From Macrosoma leucophasiata (taxonomy: Eukaryota; Arthropoda; Insecta; Lepidoptera; Hedylidae), in the NCBI GenBank assembly GCA_036365455.1, contig JAWQUS010000032.1:18546001-18610000 (forward strand): a DNA stretch of 64,000 nucleotides, given 5' to 3'. The position numbers and the translations under genes were made by a program. Shown in pieces: positions 26,301-33,876 of the stretch (within the stretch, counting starts at the first letter, position 1; each line of letters opens with the position of its first letter). The notes below the pieces were generated by a model, which saw only the letters and a list, made by a program, of their open reading frames with translations, was not told the origin of the DNA and searched no databases.

Positions 26301-26718
26301 TTCGGCCCAATCAGATCCTGGCGCCTTACGTACGACGCTACACGACACACACCACACTGAACTGAAGTTCTGCCGCGTATATTCGGCACATAGTGTGTCA
26401 TATCAGCCGAATAAGTCGGAACGTAAAATCAGCCGCCGAACTTCCGTCGCGTAGCTTCGGCATAGTGTGTTTTCACACTAAATATTGGTTTGTATCTTGC
26501 AGGTGAATCAAGACATGTCCGGCACCTGCAACGACGCAGCCTCGTACTGCGGCATCCGCGACCGAAAGTACCCCGACCGCCGCCCCATGGGCTTCCCCTT
26601 CGACCGCCCCGCGCCCGACGTCACCGACATCAGCGACTTCCTGACGCCCAACATGGCGATCCAGCAGTGCGGTGTTCGCTTCTCTGATGAAGTCAGAGAG
26701 AGACCACAGATGACGTAA
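11275..26718 (+). CDS. PPO: prophenoloxidase, PPO1-like paralog (gene A)
   Basis: Copper-containing phenoloxidase zymogen that oxidises phenols to quinones for melanization, normally in hemolymph. Coding exons: 11275-11385, 12325-12535, 12932-13034, 14071-14191, 16396-16601, 16853-16981, 18409-18532, 19288-19452, 20021-20149, 22561-22739, 24935-25080, 25295-25530, 26503-26718. They total 2,076 bases in one open frame, 691 aa, and every intron is GT-AG. N-terminal FFDRPLEPCFMQKGED and the length fit lepidopteran PPO1. Copper A: H215, H219 (NLHHWHWHLVYP), H245. Copper B: H372, H376 (HNMGHVFISYAHD), H412. The activation site is R57-F58 (LSSRF), six residues later than in gene B because of an insertion. 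The thioester-like motif GCGWPHHM is near residues 588-595. No signal peptide is seen, as usual for insect PPOs. The exon 7 donor, CTG|GTTGGA, is weak. Paralog of gene B at 33877-61679. Calling it PPO1-type rather than PPO2-type rests on remembered family features. Confidence 0.95.
11456..11510. repeat. MITE end fragment
   Basis: TAGAGCAACACGGGC and GGAGGGGAGTAG match one end of the complete MITE at 29418-29698. Confidence 0.5.
12053..12285 (-). repeat. repeat family B with (ATT)n tail, partial
   Basis: Shares GTTAGTGGCCAACCCGCTGT, ATCGATAGCAACCGGGACC and CCTCCGAAGCACGGAAACGC with copies at 15110-15455, 17576-17800, 18938-19275 and 34192-34590. The sense strand ends in CCATTATTATTA, suggesting a LINE or LINE-tailed SINE. 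Confidence 0.6.
12556..12856 (+). repeat. SINE family A, near full length
   Basis: Runs from TTTTACTGGTGGT through CGCGGGCGTAGGCACCACCG to CATTACATAA. It starts only 20 bases downstream of the exon 2 donor of PPO gene A. Confidence 0.8.
13346..13905 (-). mobile_element. LINE family G, C-terminal RT end and 3' tail
   Basis: The minus strand encodes RTCKLWNELPSEVFPRCYN, the usual C-terminal end of a non-LTR reverse transcriptase, followed by CACTTACCATCAGGTGG, GTCTGTCAACTTAATGTCAT and an A tail. The 5' part is missing. Other ends are at 24313-24905, 44073-45490, 54241-54490 and 63440-63595. The 3' end resembles the tail of SINE family A. Confidence 0.75.
14519..14604 (+). repeat. SINE family A fragment
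   Basis: TGTGATTTCCGGCACAGAG and GGAGTGGTAACGCATCTG remain; a small inverted-repeat element follows directly. Confidence 0.5.
14607..14748. repeat. MITE-like inverted-repeat element
   Basis: About 142 bp bounded by GTTTCCACTGGGAGTACACG and the near-complement TTCATGTACTCCAGTGGAAA; inside intron 4 of PPO gene A. Confidence 0.5.
15110..15455 (-). repeat. repeat family B, best copy
   Basis: On the plus strand it reads TAATAATAATGGCAACC, CCACTGCTGGGCACGAGTCT, CTCCAATGCGGGTTGGTGG, ATCGATAGCAACCGGGACC, then a GATCTACACCAGCCG head. Confidence 0.65.
15484..15700 (+). repeat. tRNA-derived SINE, family D
   Basis: The head has tRNA A- and B-box-like parts (B box GGTTCGATCCC near 15540). Body TTTCGGGTCTGGGTGTTTG, A-rich end. 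Matches 140-345. Confidence 0.75.
16010..16195. repeat. MITE with GGGCCGACCGC ends
   Basis: The left end GGGGCCGACCGC...TTTCG...TATGACGT and the right end ATGATGTCATAATCGAAAGC...GCGGTCGGCCCC are diverged inverted repeats of about 60 bases. It sits shortly before exon 5 of PPO gene A. Confidence 0.5.
17085..17300 (-). repeat. retroelement 3' end with (GAATCA)n tail
   Basis: Reverse complement of the nested insertion at 8111-8337, including GGGTGACAGGCACCTCTTAT and TCCCCTTTAC. Confidence 0.6.
17576..17800 (-). repeat. repeat family B, partial
   Basis: Contains TACGAGTCTCTCCC, CTCCAATGCGGGTTGGTGG and GGGTTAGTAGCCAACCCGCT. Confidence 0.55.
17812..18040 (+). repeat. LINE 3' end, family F, degraded
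   Basis: Contains AAGAGCTCCTACTGAGTTTG and GTAGCGGAGTTCTTCTC, as at 23690-23730. Confidence 0.5.
18068..18345 (-). repeat. tRNA-derived SINE family C
   Basis: Sense strand is minus. The right end GGGAATCGAACCCAGGACCT is a reversed B box, and the left end TTCACGCCTGTAATCCCCGA is its 3' tail. It ends 64 bases before exon 7 of PPO gene A. Confidence 0.65.
18589..18790 (-). repeat. SINE family A, partial
   Basis: GCAGCCTATAAACATCTACA through AACACGATAGTTCTGAACAC to GGTAATGCGGTGGTGCCACC. Confidence 0.65.
18938..19275 (+). repeat. repeat family B
   Basis: Sense copy: CGGTCGGGTGAGTGATGGGT, GCTTCGGAGGGCACGTTAAG, CCCGTATCTTCACCAACCC, CCCAGCAGTGGGACGTGT, then the ATT tail. The tail runs into the exon 8 acceptor of PPO gene A at 19287. 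Confidence 0.65.
20630..20988 (+). repeat. one arm of a foldback element
   Basis: CACGGAATAGATAAATAAGG at 20630 starts a sequence collinear with the arms of the 678-bp palindrome at 55365-56042. The copy is cut at a TTAA by another insertion (20989). Confidence 0.65.
20989..21239. mobile_element. piggyBac-like MITE, degraded right end
   Basis: Begins CCCATTCAATACGGCG directly after TTAA (20985-20988). The right end, about CGGCGTATTCCAGGG, is an imperfect inverse. It carries two exact ACGCCGATCGGCGT palindromes (21006-21019, 21048-21061) and one with a single mismatch at 21217-21230. The related foldback arm in gene B has the unoccupied TTTAAGTTCG site. Confidence 0.55.
21241..22560. other. 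rest of intron 9, mostly unassigned
   Basis: Contains a lepidopteran repeat end around 21380-21520 (ACGGAACCCTAAAA, GCGAGTCGGACACG); otherwise AT-rich with nothing recognised. Confidence 0.4.
22595..22760 (+). other. gene-conversion tract, gene A side
   Basis: 166 bases covering most of exon 10 and the first 21 bases of intron 10 are identical, base for base, to the reverse complement of 38152-38317 in PPO gene B. The next upstream base differs. Downstream, gene A has 20 extra bases and then AAGATCTGAA is shared again. Confidence 0.9.
23240..23310. repeat. (TC)n(CA)n microsatellite
   Basis: A TC run followed by a long CA run in intron 10 of PPO gene A. Confidence 0.9.
23630..24016 (+). repeat. 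LINE 3' end, family F, sense copy
   Basis: GTTTGTTGGGTAGCGGAGTT through CTGTAAAGATCTATTCGAAA to a TTCTATTCTATTCTA tail; the clearest 3' end of this family. Confidence 0.6.
24313..24905 (-). mobile_element. LINE family G 3' end split by a SINE
   Basis: GACAGACAAGCAGACGGGCC at about 24340 through CAACGCGCTGCCAGCCCTGA belongs to the LINE, which resumes at GAAGAACCCCATATTGTAGC after the SINE at 24452-24746. It stops about 30 bases before exon 11 of PPO gene A. Confidence 0.7.
24452..24746 (-). repeat. SINE family A inside LINE G
   Basis: Full-length copy from the reversed A tail to CCACCAGTAAAA. GCTAGTTT before and GTTAGTTT after look like a target duplication with one change. Confidence 0.8.
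26105..26250 (-). repeat. SINE family C fragment
   Basis: ATGCAAACATTCACGATTC, CTGACATCTCCGGGCACATA and AACCAAACTTCAAGG remain. Two direct repeats (about 26363-26402 and 26437-26472, ending in ATAGTGTGT) follow before exon 13. Confidence 0.5.
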
Positions 26719-26963
26719 AAGACTTAGGGAGTTCGAGTATCCTGCGTCGGCCTCGGGGTGGCTTTAGGGGTCGTAAAAATTGCACATTGTGGTAATGTTG
26801 AATTTCAGTAGGATTTTTTATAGCAGCCTTCAAATGTGAGTCTTATGCTGACCAGCTCCTTGGAATGCATCTCTGTAAATATTGTTGCTATGTATTCCAA
26901 ATTTTAATCATTATGTTTAATTAATTTGAGTAGCACGATGACGCTTCGGTCAAGTTAAAGGCC

Positions 26964-26969
26964 AATAAA
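26964..26969 (+). terminator. proximal poly(A) signal, PPO gene A
   Basis: AATAAA 246 bases after the stop codon, followed by TTTTTGTGCATT, a GT-rich context. Confidence 0.5.
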
Positions 26970-27825
26970 CACATTTGATTTTTGTGCATTCTCGAAAGAT
27001 CTTCTACTTACGTGTTGGACGTGAGTGCAACAGGATCTTTTTTTATTTTTTCATTATTACTATACCTTAAACAATATTATAAAAGTAGCAGGAACGGCTC
27101 TAGGTATGTTAATGATATGAGTAATTGAAAAGAAATGGAACCTGCTTCAATTTTCAGATGATACGCATGTAGAAGTTAGTGACACATATCTGTACGGCCC
27201 TGTGATTTCCAGCACAGATGCGTAATATCTTAAGTCTTAGGAGTGGCAACGCATTTAGATTGAAAGCTCTGGTTTCGTGTAGACTGATAGGCTATTACTT
27301 ACCAATGTAAACTGATACCTGTTTGCCACTTCATAAATTGAAAAAATAACTGTGTTATGTTGTGCTTATACTTATATAACACTCTAACAATCTCTGAAAA
27401 AAATCCATGCTATATCGGGTGCAAAAAAGGAGAATACAAAAATGATTTAATTTACATCAATTTCTTCTTCGATATTTTATTAAGAAACAAGAAATTCTAT
27501 CGAGTATAATGTAAATCAAATACAATATAATATTACATAATTTAAATTAATATGAAAATAATTTTATATCGATACTTTGATATATCAGGTTAGTATTCGT
27601 ACATCACTATATAAAAATGCTAATCGGACGTCGAAGTATCCATTCTATACGTAGTATTATTACATATTCTCTGGCTATGTGCACCAATGAATATGATTGG
27701 TGGATATCAAACGCATCCAAAGCATCGTAGTATAGCACTTGTGGAAAAGCCCGCTTAAGGTCACAGATAGATAATTCTTGTCTAGGCCGGCGCTGAAAAT
27801 ATCGATAAGCTTGGATGAATACCTA

Positions 27826-27980
27826 AACAATTTGGCTATAAATACCTGACTATGAAACCTAGTTATAAGTTAGATATGCTTTACAAACGGGTCCTTAGTA
27901 ATAACTTTTGTAAATATAGTACTTAATAATACTAGTTTATTCATAAGACTTAATAAATCAAGCCTTTCACCAATTTGTCG
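27826..27980 (+). other. 3' flank of gene A, homologous to gene B flank
   Basis: About 155 bases collinear with the reverse complement of 32180-32360: TTGGCTAT, ATAAGTT, CGGGTCCTTAG, TTCATAAGACT, AATAAATCAAGCCTTTCAC and GTTTTATTTC in the same order. AATAAA at 27952-27957 may be a distal poly(A) signal. Confidence 0.6.
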
Positions 27981-28075
27981 TTTTATTTCATGTTACATCC
28001 CTAAGCCTAGAAGTCCGTCCGTCCGTTAGCTTAGCTCAGAGACTCTTTGTGTTATAAAACTTTTAAAAAAATAAT

Positions 28076-29115
28076 GATGATGACATGGTGCTGCTGAGTG
28101 CCTCTGTGTGTGGGTTATCGAAGCTGCTTGGCATTTGTGAAAAATATGCTGACGCTCATGGATTAGTATATAACGTGAACAAGAGTGAATGTATGGTTTT
28201 TCAGGCCCGGGGAAGATGTCTACCAGCTATCAAACTCAATGGATATCCTCTAAAAAGAGCTAACAAATTTTAATACTCGGACCTGAAAGACGATCTAGAT
28301 ATAGAGAGGGAGCGTAGGGCGCTGTCTGTTCGTGCGAACATGATAGTCCGCCGATTCGCTCGCTGTTCGAGGGATGTCTAAATCTCATTGTTTCGAGCAT
28401 TTTGTACATCCTTCTACACGAGGAGTCTGTGGGTGAATTATTCTCAAAAATAGTACAGCGCACTGCGTGTCCAATATACGATAACAATGCATTTAGGGTG
28501 CTGCTGGGACTGCCTCGCTTCTGTAGCGCCTCGGGGATGTTCGCCGAAGCGCGTGTGGATTGTTTCTATGCAACCATGCGCAAGCGCTGCGCATCCCTAG
28601 TGCGTAGGGTGCGCGCCAGTCGCAGCATCATCCTAAGTGCATTTGCAGAACGCTTTGACTGTCAGTACCTGAACCACTGTAACATGGTTCATGTACTAAC
28701 TAATATTTTATATAATGTATTTTTATTAATAGTGATTTATTTATTTTATTTTACTAATTATTATTGTTTGTTATTGTATTTTTTTTTATGTAATGAAAGT
28801 AGCAAACAAGCATGCAGTTCAAATTGATGTTAAGTGATGACTGCAGCCTATAAACACCCATACAAAGACCAGAGGTCAAAATGCAGATGCGTTACCACTT
28901 CTGAGGCCTAAGGAATTGTGATTCTGTGCCGGAAATTACAGGGCCGTACATTACCACCTGACCGGAACACGATAGTGCTGAACACTACCATTTAGCGGCA
29001 AGTATATTAGATAATGTGGTGGTGCTTACGCCCGCGAGCTCCTTCACTGGAGCTCTACCACCAATGTATTATGATCCTTGATGGTGGAACAATAAATGAA
29101 TTGAATTGAATTGAA
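28076..29115 (+). pseudogene. CR1-like LINE reverse transcriptase remnant
   Basis: Frames at 28085-28273 (ends in SECMVFQARGR and LNGYPLKRANKF) and 28402-28827 (LLGLPRFCSASGMFAEARVD) are two parts of one reverse transcriptase palm/thumb region, split by shifts and stops. The 3' end near 29090-29110 carries (AATTG)n. A SINE A copy (28779-29064) sits before that tail. The 5' part is missing. Confidence 0.7.
28779..29064 (-). repeat. SINE family A inside a LINE
   Basis: Complete copy: reversed A tail, GCAAACAAGCATGCAGTTCA, GGAAATTACAGGGCCGTACA, CTGGAGCTCTACCACC. Confidence 0.8.
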
Positions 29116-29285
29116 AATATACAGTATCTAACAAGAAATATTGCACATCGACCTTAGAAGGTAGACATCGGCTTGTTTCCAATCTGTATAGAGTTCTCTT
29201 TCGCATCCTGCTTATGTGACGTTTGTTGACCATGTGATATCAAGTTTTGACCAATACCGGACTATCAGGATTCACAATTTGATCC

Positions 29286-29836
29286 GGCAGGTTATTTTAC
29301 GTAATAAAAGTGGCAAACAAGCATGCAGTTCACATTTATCTTAAGTGATGACTGCGGCCTATACACACCAAAAGTCATAATGCAGATACGTTGCCACTTG
29401 ATAGTTATTACGGGTCCTAGAGCAACACGGGCCACCGGCTTGGAGGGGAGTAGCCATAGCGTTTATTACCGATGCAAAACAGTCTGTCATTTTTTGCGGG
29501 GGGAAATGCGTGCGACACACACGCACACTACAAAAATCGTCTATTACTACGAAACTCACACCTTGACTTTAAAAAAATACAGAAACAATTTCACGCACAC
29601 ATTTAAACATCTAGGCGACAGGTATAGGCCCATTTGGGCTTGTACCTTGACAGAGGGGAAAACCTGCATATGGCTACTCCCCTCCGGTGTTGCTCTATGT
29701 TACGGGGCCATACATTACCATCTCACCGGAACACGATGGTGCTGAACACTATCATTTGGCGGCACATAGATTAGGTAATGCGATGGTGCTTACGCCCTCG
29801 AGCTCCTACACTATAACTCTACCGCCAGTTAAAACC
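29286..29836 (-). repeat. SINE family A split by a MITE
   Basis: Family A sequence stops after AGTTATTACGGG (about 29414) and resumes with TTACGGGGCCATACATTACC (about 29700). TTACGGG flanks both sides. Confidence 0.75.
29418..29698. mobile_element. MITE with TAGAGCAACAC ends
   Basis: TAGAGCAACACGGG plus GGAGGGGAGTAGCCAT at the left; ATGGCTACTCCCCTCC plus GTGTTGCTCTA at the right. About 281 bp, no coding capacity recognised. The 7-bp TTACGGG repeat in the host SINE is the likely target duplication. A fragment lies at 11456-11510. Confidence 0.65.
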
Positions 29837-30765
29837 ATACTTAGCCGACGACAATTTATGGTCCTCCGAGCCGGATTTCAACCAATGGTCTATCAATTCA
29901 GTCTATACCGAACAATTCCGAACACTCTTTCCAAATCGAAATCTCTTCGAAAGTAAATTTTGTTTCAGTATATCTAGTATCTATATCTAAGGATAAGGGA
30001 TCTATATCTCGAAAGTAAACCTTCGATACTCTGGGTTCACTTATATTGATATTGTTTTCAACTTCTGCCAATGGATCGTTACATATATTATCCAATCGTC
30101 TAAAATGATTGTCTATACGTTCCATGATATTAATAAAAATATATAATGTTCTATTAGCTCCGCGACCGACGCTGTAAACACTTCACTAAACAAAACACGA
30201 GGTAACCTCAAAGTGTATTAAATAGACGTTTACTTGAAAGACAGACTTTACCTTCCTAAGTAATGAAATCCATGACTATTACTTCGCGGAGTATTCTAAC
30301 TTTTGACAGTTCTAACTTCGTTCAAATTCTTTTGTATTGGATAAAAATGGGTGCTTAATTAATTACTTCGACTCAAGTAATTACTTTGACTTGACTATAG
30401 ATACGAGGGTTTGAGTTCTTGATGCCCTAAGCTATCTACGGCTGCGGCCTTCCCCTATGCCAGTTTACTCCTTGACGAGCTATGAGCAAAAAAAAGGAAA
30501 TGCTCTCCATTTTTCGTTTAGATAACATACACCCTGTAGGTTTTTTGGCACCAAGTTTTCTCCAATACGAGTGATGAGCAAAAGCAAAAAAGTGATGTAT
30601 TCTTTGTCACTTGCCGGCTACATAGCTTGGGCAGCTGCCCCCACAACGAGTCGGCCTAAGCAATTGCTTAATTAGCCTATGGACTAATCCGGCACTGATG
30701 CGATCGTTGAGTGCACAGTTGTTGCTGTTACAGATTTGTAATCTGTACCTAGTATTTATATAACT
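29837..30765. other. unassigned intergenic sequence
   Basis: Contains a 75-codon minus-strand frame (29898-30125, beginning MERIDNHFRRLDNICNDP) with a protein-like composition but no recognisable domain and no neighbouring exon. It may be a relic of an unknown element. Confidence 0.3.
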
Positions 30766-30889
30766 TCACGCCTGTATCGCCGGTTACGTTTTAGGTCATA
30801 CCTATAGGCGAGCATATTGACATCACCGGTCACATAACTGAAGTCCTAGGGTGGAGAAAAAATCTTAATAGCACCCTTTGGTGTACCTG

Positions 30890-31225
30890 TCTCTGATATT
30901 TTTAAAGAACAATTTGACTTCAGACGGGGCTTGAACCTGAAACCACTGGGAATCTAGTCCAGCCGCTCTTCCAATTGAGCTACCAAAGTCCACGCCTGGT
31001 TGTAGAATTCTTCCTTCACATTTAATTTTATTGCATTGCCTTGGGGTGACATCAGCGACTTTTTTTGCCAACAATGAAAATTAGGCAACCGATATAACAA
31101 AATTTGCAGTGAACTTTAGAAATTAAAGAAAAAACGGAAAGAAAAATTTGACTTCGGACAGGAATCGAACCTGCGACCTCAGGATAAGCAGTCCAGCCGC
31201 TTTACCAGACCGATGCGTCAAATTT
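30890..31225 (-). repeat. two tRNA-derived SINE heads (family E)
   Basis: Two minus-strand tRNA-like blocks. The one at 30920-31010 contains TAGCTCAATTGGAAGAGCGG and GGTTCAAGCC; the one at 31150-31225 contains AGCGGCTGGACTG and GGTTCGATTCC. Both end in GAAGTCAAATT. Acceptor and T stems do not pair fully, so these are SINEs or tRNA pseudogenes rather than working tRNAs. Confidence 0.55.
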
Positions 31226-31239
31226 TATTGTATGTATGT

Positions 31240-31740
31240 ATCTTCACGCCAGGTCCCTAACGGGGTAGGCAGAGAGTGTAGAGCGCCAGATAACCCGGTT
31301 CTGACAAACCTCTCGTACCTCGTCTACATTCATCGTTCTCTTCATACATGCACGCCGATTCCTAAGACTTTTGATCCCACCATCAGACAGAACTCGACCT
31401 ATTTAGTCATGGTAGGTCAGTCTTGGTCTTCCTGGGCCTCTGCAACCATCCACATTCGCATTGTATATCTGTTTAGTCATTCGCTCATTCGACATTCTTT
31501 CTATATCCCCGAACCATCGAAGCATGCCTTTTTTCATTTTTACACCGATACTATCATTCACACAAAGCCTCTTTCTCACATCTTCATTACGAACGCGACC
31601 GGTGAGTGATACACCGCAGATCTTGCGCAATGATCTCATCTCGACCGCGTTCAACTTACTTTCATGCTCTTTCCTGCATACCCAGCTCTCGTTTCCGTAT
31701 AAAAGAGTTGGAGTAAGTACAGGATTATGTACGGCTAGTC
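31240..31740 (-). mobile_element. RTE-like LINE, C-terminal end
   Basis: The minus strand encodes MRSLRKICGVSLTGRVRNED, then MLRWFGDIERM, then GCRGPGRPRLTYHD, a typical C-terminal region of a lepidopteran non-LTR retroelement. The 3' end reads CTGCCTACCCCGTTAGGGAC, CTGGCGTGAAGATACATACA. 5' truncated. Confidence 0.75.
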
Positions 31741-31831
31741 GAGCCCGCTGGCTGAGATGTTTAGATTCTAGCAGCTTTCCCTTTTTGATTTTTAACCGAT
31801 TTAGGGTCGGTGAACGACATCCACTGATAAC

Positions 31832-32072
31832 TAATTATTCGCCGATTACGTTTTTGGCCCATGTAACAGGTGGTGAGCCTGTTGCCATCTCCGGGCACAT
31901 TACCAAACTCCGAGATACTGAGAAACTTCCAGAAAATGTAAAAATCCCAATAGATCCAGAGATAAAGGATTTTAAACCGTTATCTCTGATAGGCCCCGAC
32001 CCGGGAATCGAACCCAGGACCTCCAGCGTAGTAGTAGTGGCCTGCTACCACTAGGCTACTGAGGCACTTAAA
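31832..32072 (-). repeat. tRNA-derived SINE family C
   Basis: The sense strand starts at the right edge with TGCCTCAGTAGCCTAGTGGT (A box) and GGTTCGATTCCCGGGT (B box). Confidence 0.75.
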
Positions 32073-32179
32073 TGAGTATTTACTTACTTTCAATGTTAAC
32101 TGTGGTAGCCAACATAAATAATACGTATGTACTCTACTTTAATCCAAAAATGACATTAGGAAAGTACAAAAAATAACAA

Positions 32180-32360
32180 CAGAAATAAAACAATGAGTTA
32201 GTGAAAGGCTTGATTTATTCAGTCTTATGAATCAATTAAGTATTAATATGTACAATATTTACAAAGTTGCTATATCTAAGGACCCGCTTAAAGTAAAGAA
32301 CTTATAATTAATTAGAGCTTCGAAGTCCGATTTTCATAGCCAAGTCGTATCACCAGTAAC
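32180..32360 (-). other. 3' flank of gene B, homologous to gene A flank
   Basis: Reverse-complement counterpart of 27826-27980. It keeps AATAAA (minus strand, 32219-32214) within AATAAATCAAGCCTTTCAC. It lies about 1.5-1.7 kb past the gene B stop. Confidence 0.6.
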
Positions 32361-32408
32361 AACTTTGAGTAAAAGTAACAACGATCAACTCGCACGATTT
32401 GTATTCAT

Positions 32409-32592
32409 ATTTTTATATTGTAAACGGGACTTAATCGCGTATTATTGTAATCGAAGTATTTACCTCGACGCTCGACGAGTGTATACGTGTATACGTATAT
32501 GTATAAGTGTATACGGCCTAACACTCGACGTATTTATACTTCGATTATAATAGTACGCGATTAAGTCCCGTTTCAATATAAAAAAACGATCA
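32409..32592. repeat. foldback (palindromic) element
   Basis: The left arm AACGGGACTTAATCGCGTA...AATCGAAGTATTTAC and the right arm GTATTTATACTTCGATTA...TACGCGATTAAGTCCCGTT are inverted copies. GATCAACTC marks both outer ends. Confidence 0.65.
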
Positions 32593-32846
32593 ACTCATTC
32601 AAAATAAACGGTATCTTTATAGCTGAACAAAAATGTTACGAAATATTGATCCAATAACTTGGAACAATAATTTAATACCGAATTACTTTTATCATGAAAT
32701 TTTATAATTTTTGAAACATGATAGGTAATATATAGAAACAAATACGAATATCTTTGAAAATATTATATATGCACAATGCATTATATTAGTTTTAAATACC
32801 ACATTAACTGCAACATACAGAGTTTTAAATAATCGCAATTTACCGG

Positions 32847-32872
32847 TATATATATATATATATATATATATA
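32847..32872. repeat. (TA)n microsatellite
   Basis: Perfect TA run between ACCGG and CGTAATAG. Confidence 0.9.
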
Positions 32873-33876
32873 CGTAATAGTATATTTCGTAATAGTAACG
32901 ATTTTTTCATAGAAATATTTTAAATCCATATGAAATGTCTTCATTTAAGTTTCTATAAATCTTTTAAATAGCGGCCATTTTGTTAGTCATATTCTCACAA
33001 AATGGCTGCTACAAACACGAGGTATCTGAAGATTAAAATCATTACGTATTACGAAATGCAAGTTTTAATTGAAAGATGTTATTTTAAAAAATGTGCTGTT
33101 TGTGCGTACATTTCATATAATAATAAGGTTTTCTAATCATAGCATCAATTTCCTCCGAAGTGTAAGACTCCTGGCAGCCACACTCTCGTTTTGCCCGTGA
33201 ACTATTTACTTCGCTCACTTCGTTTACATCTATCACTTCTTTCGCTTGTCTCACTTGTATCCTTTCATTTGATCTACGACACAAACACTTCTACTTTATA
33301 CGTTGCTACTGGCATTTTAAAAGAAGGGGGTTCAATGTGATCATAGAAATTTGTATCCTATTCCTTTTTTACTCGTAAATCATATTATGTGAATAGTTCG
33401 AATTTTGACTAAACTTTGAAATACATTATGAATGAAATAAGTCTGGATATAGTAATTAATAACAAATTTTGTGTGCACGATTAGCATACAAGTACAAATT
33501 TTGAGAGGTATTACAAATTAGGTACTTGCTATTTCGATCAACGCAATGGTGGAGTCATACGAATGTAATTTTGTGTAAAAAGTAATCAATAGAAATAGGA
33601 AGAAATAGGAGGTACTCAATGAAGAAGCTGAAGTAATTATACCTTAAAAAAAATTAAATATTACGTAATTAAGAAGATATTACGTCTAAACCTTGTACCT
33701 GTGTATATTTTGATATGAATCCCTAAATAGAGACTACAATTAATATCATTTTGTACACAGACTCTTCAGTCAAGTCAAAAAGAAAATAGGTACGGTACAC
33801 GAATGCCTGGGAAACGTTAACAAAAAACTTATCAAGCTTCCAAAAAAATAGACGAACCCCCTCTCTTCTAAATCAC
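32873..33876. other. 3' flank of PPO gene B, unassigned
   Basis: AT-rich. No repeat with another copy in the window. No AATAAA was found close to the gene B stop. Confidence 0.4.

Noticed and set aside
27592..27690. AATCGGACGTCGAAGT as part of the PPO 3'-flank homology
   Set aside because: TAGTATTATTACATATT nearby recurs at 20436-20480 and 37058-37095, so this piece is a dispersed repeat. Only 27826-27980 was kept as flank homology.
30920..31225. Possible tRNA genes on the minus strand
   Set aside because: A and B boxes are present but acceptor and T stems do not pair; two similar blocks with a common GAAGTCAAATT end indicate SINEs.
31148..32054. Plus-strand frames of 153 and 197 codons
   Set aside because: Antisense to the RTE-like LINE end and then through SINE C.
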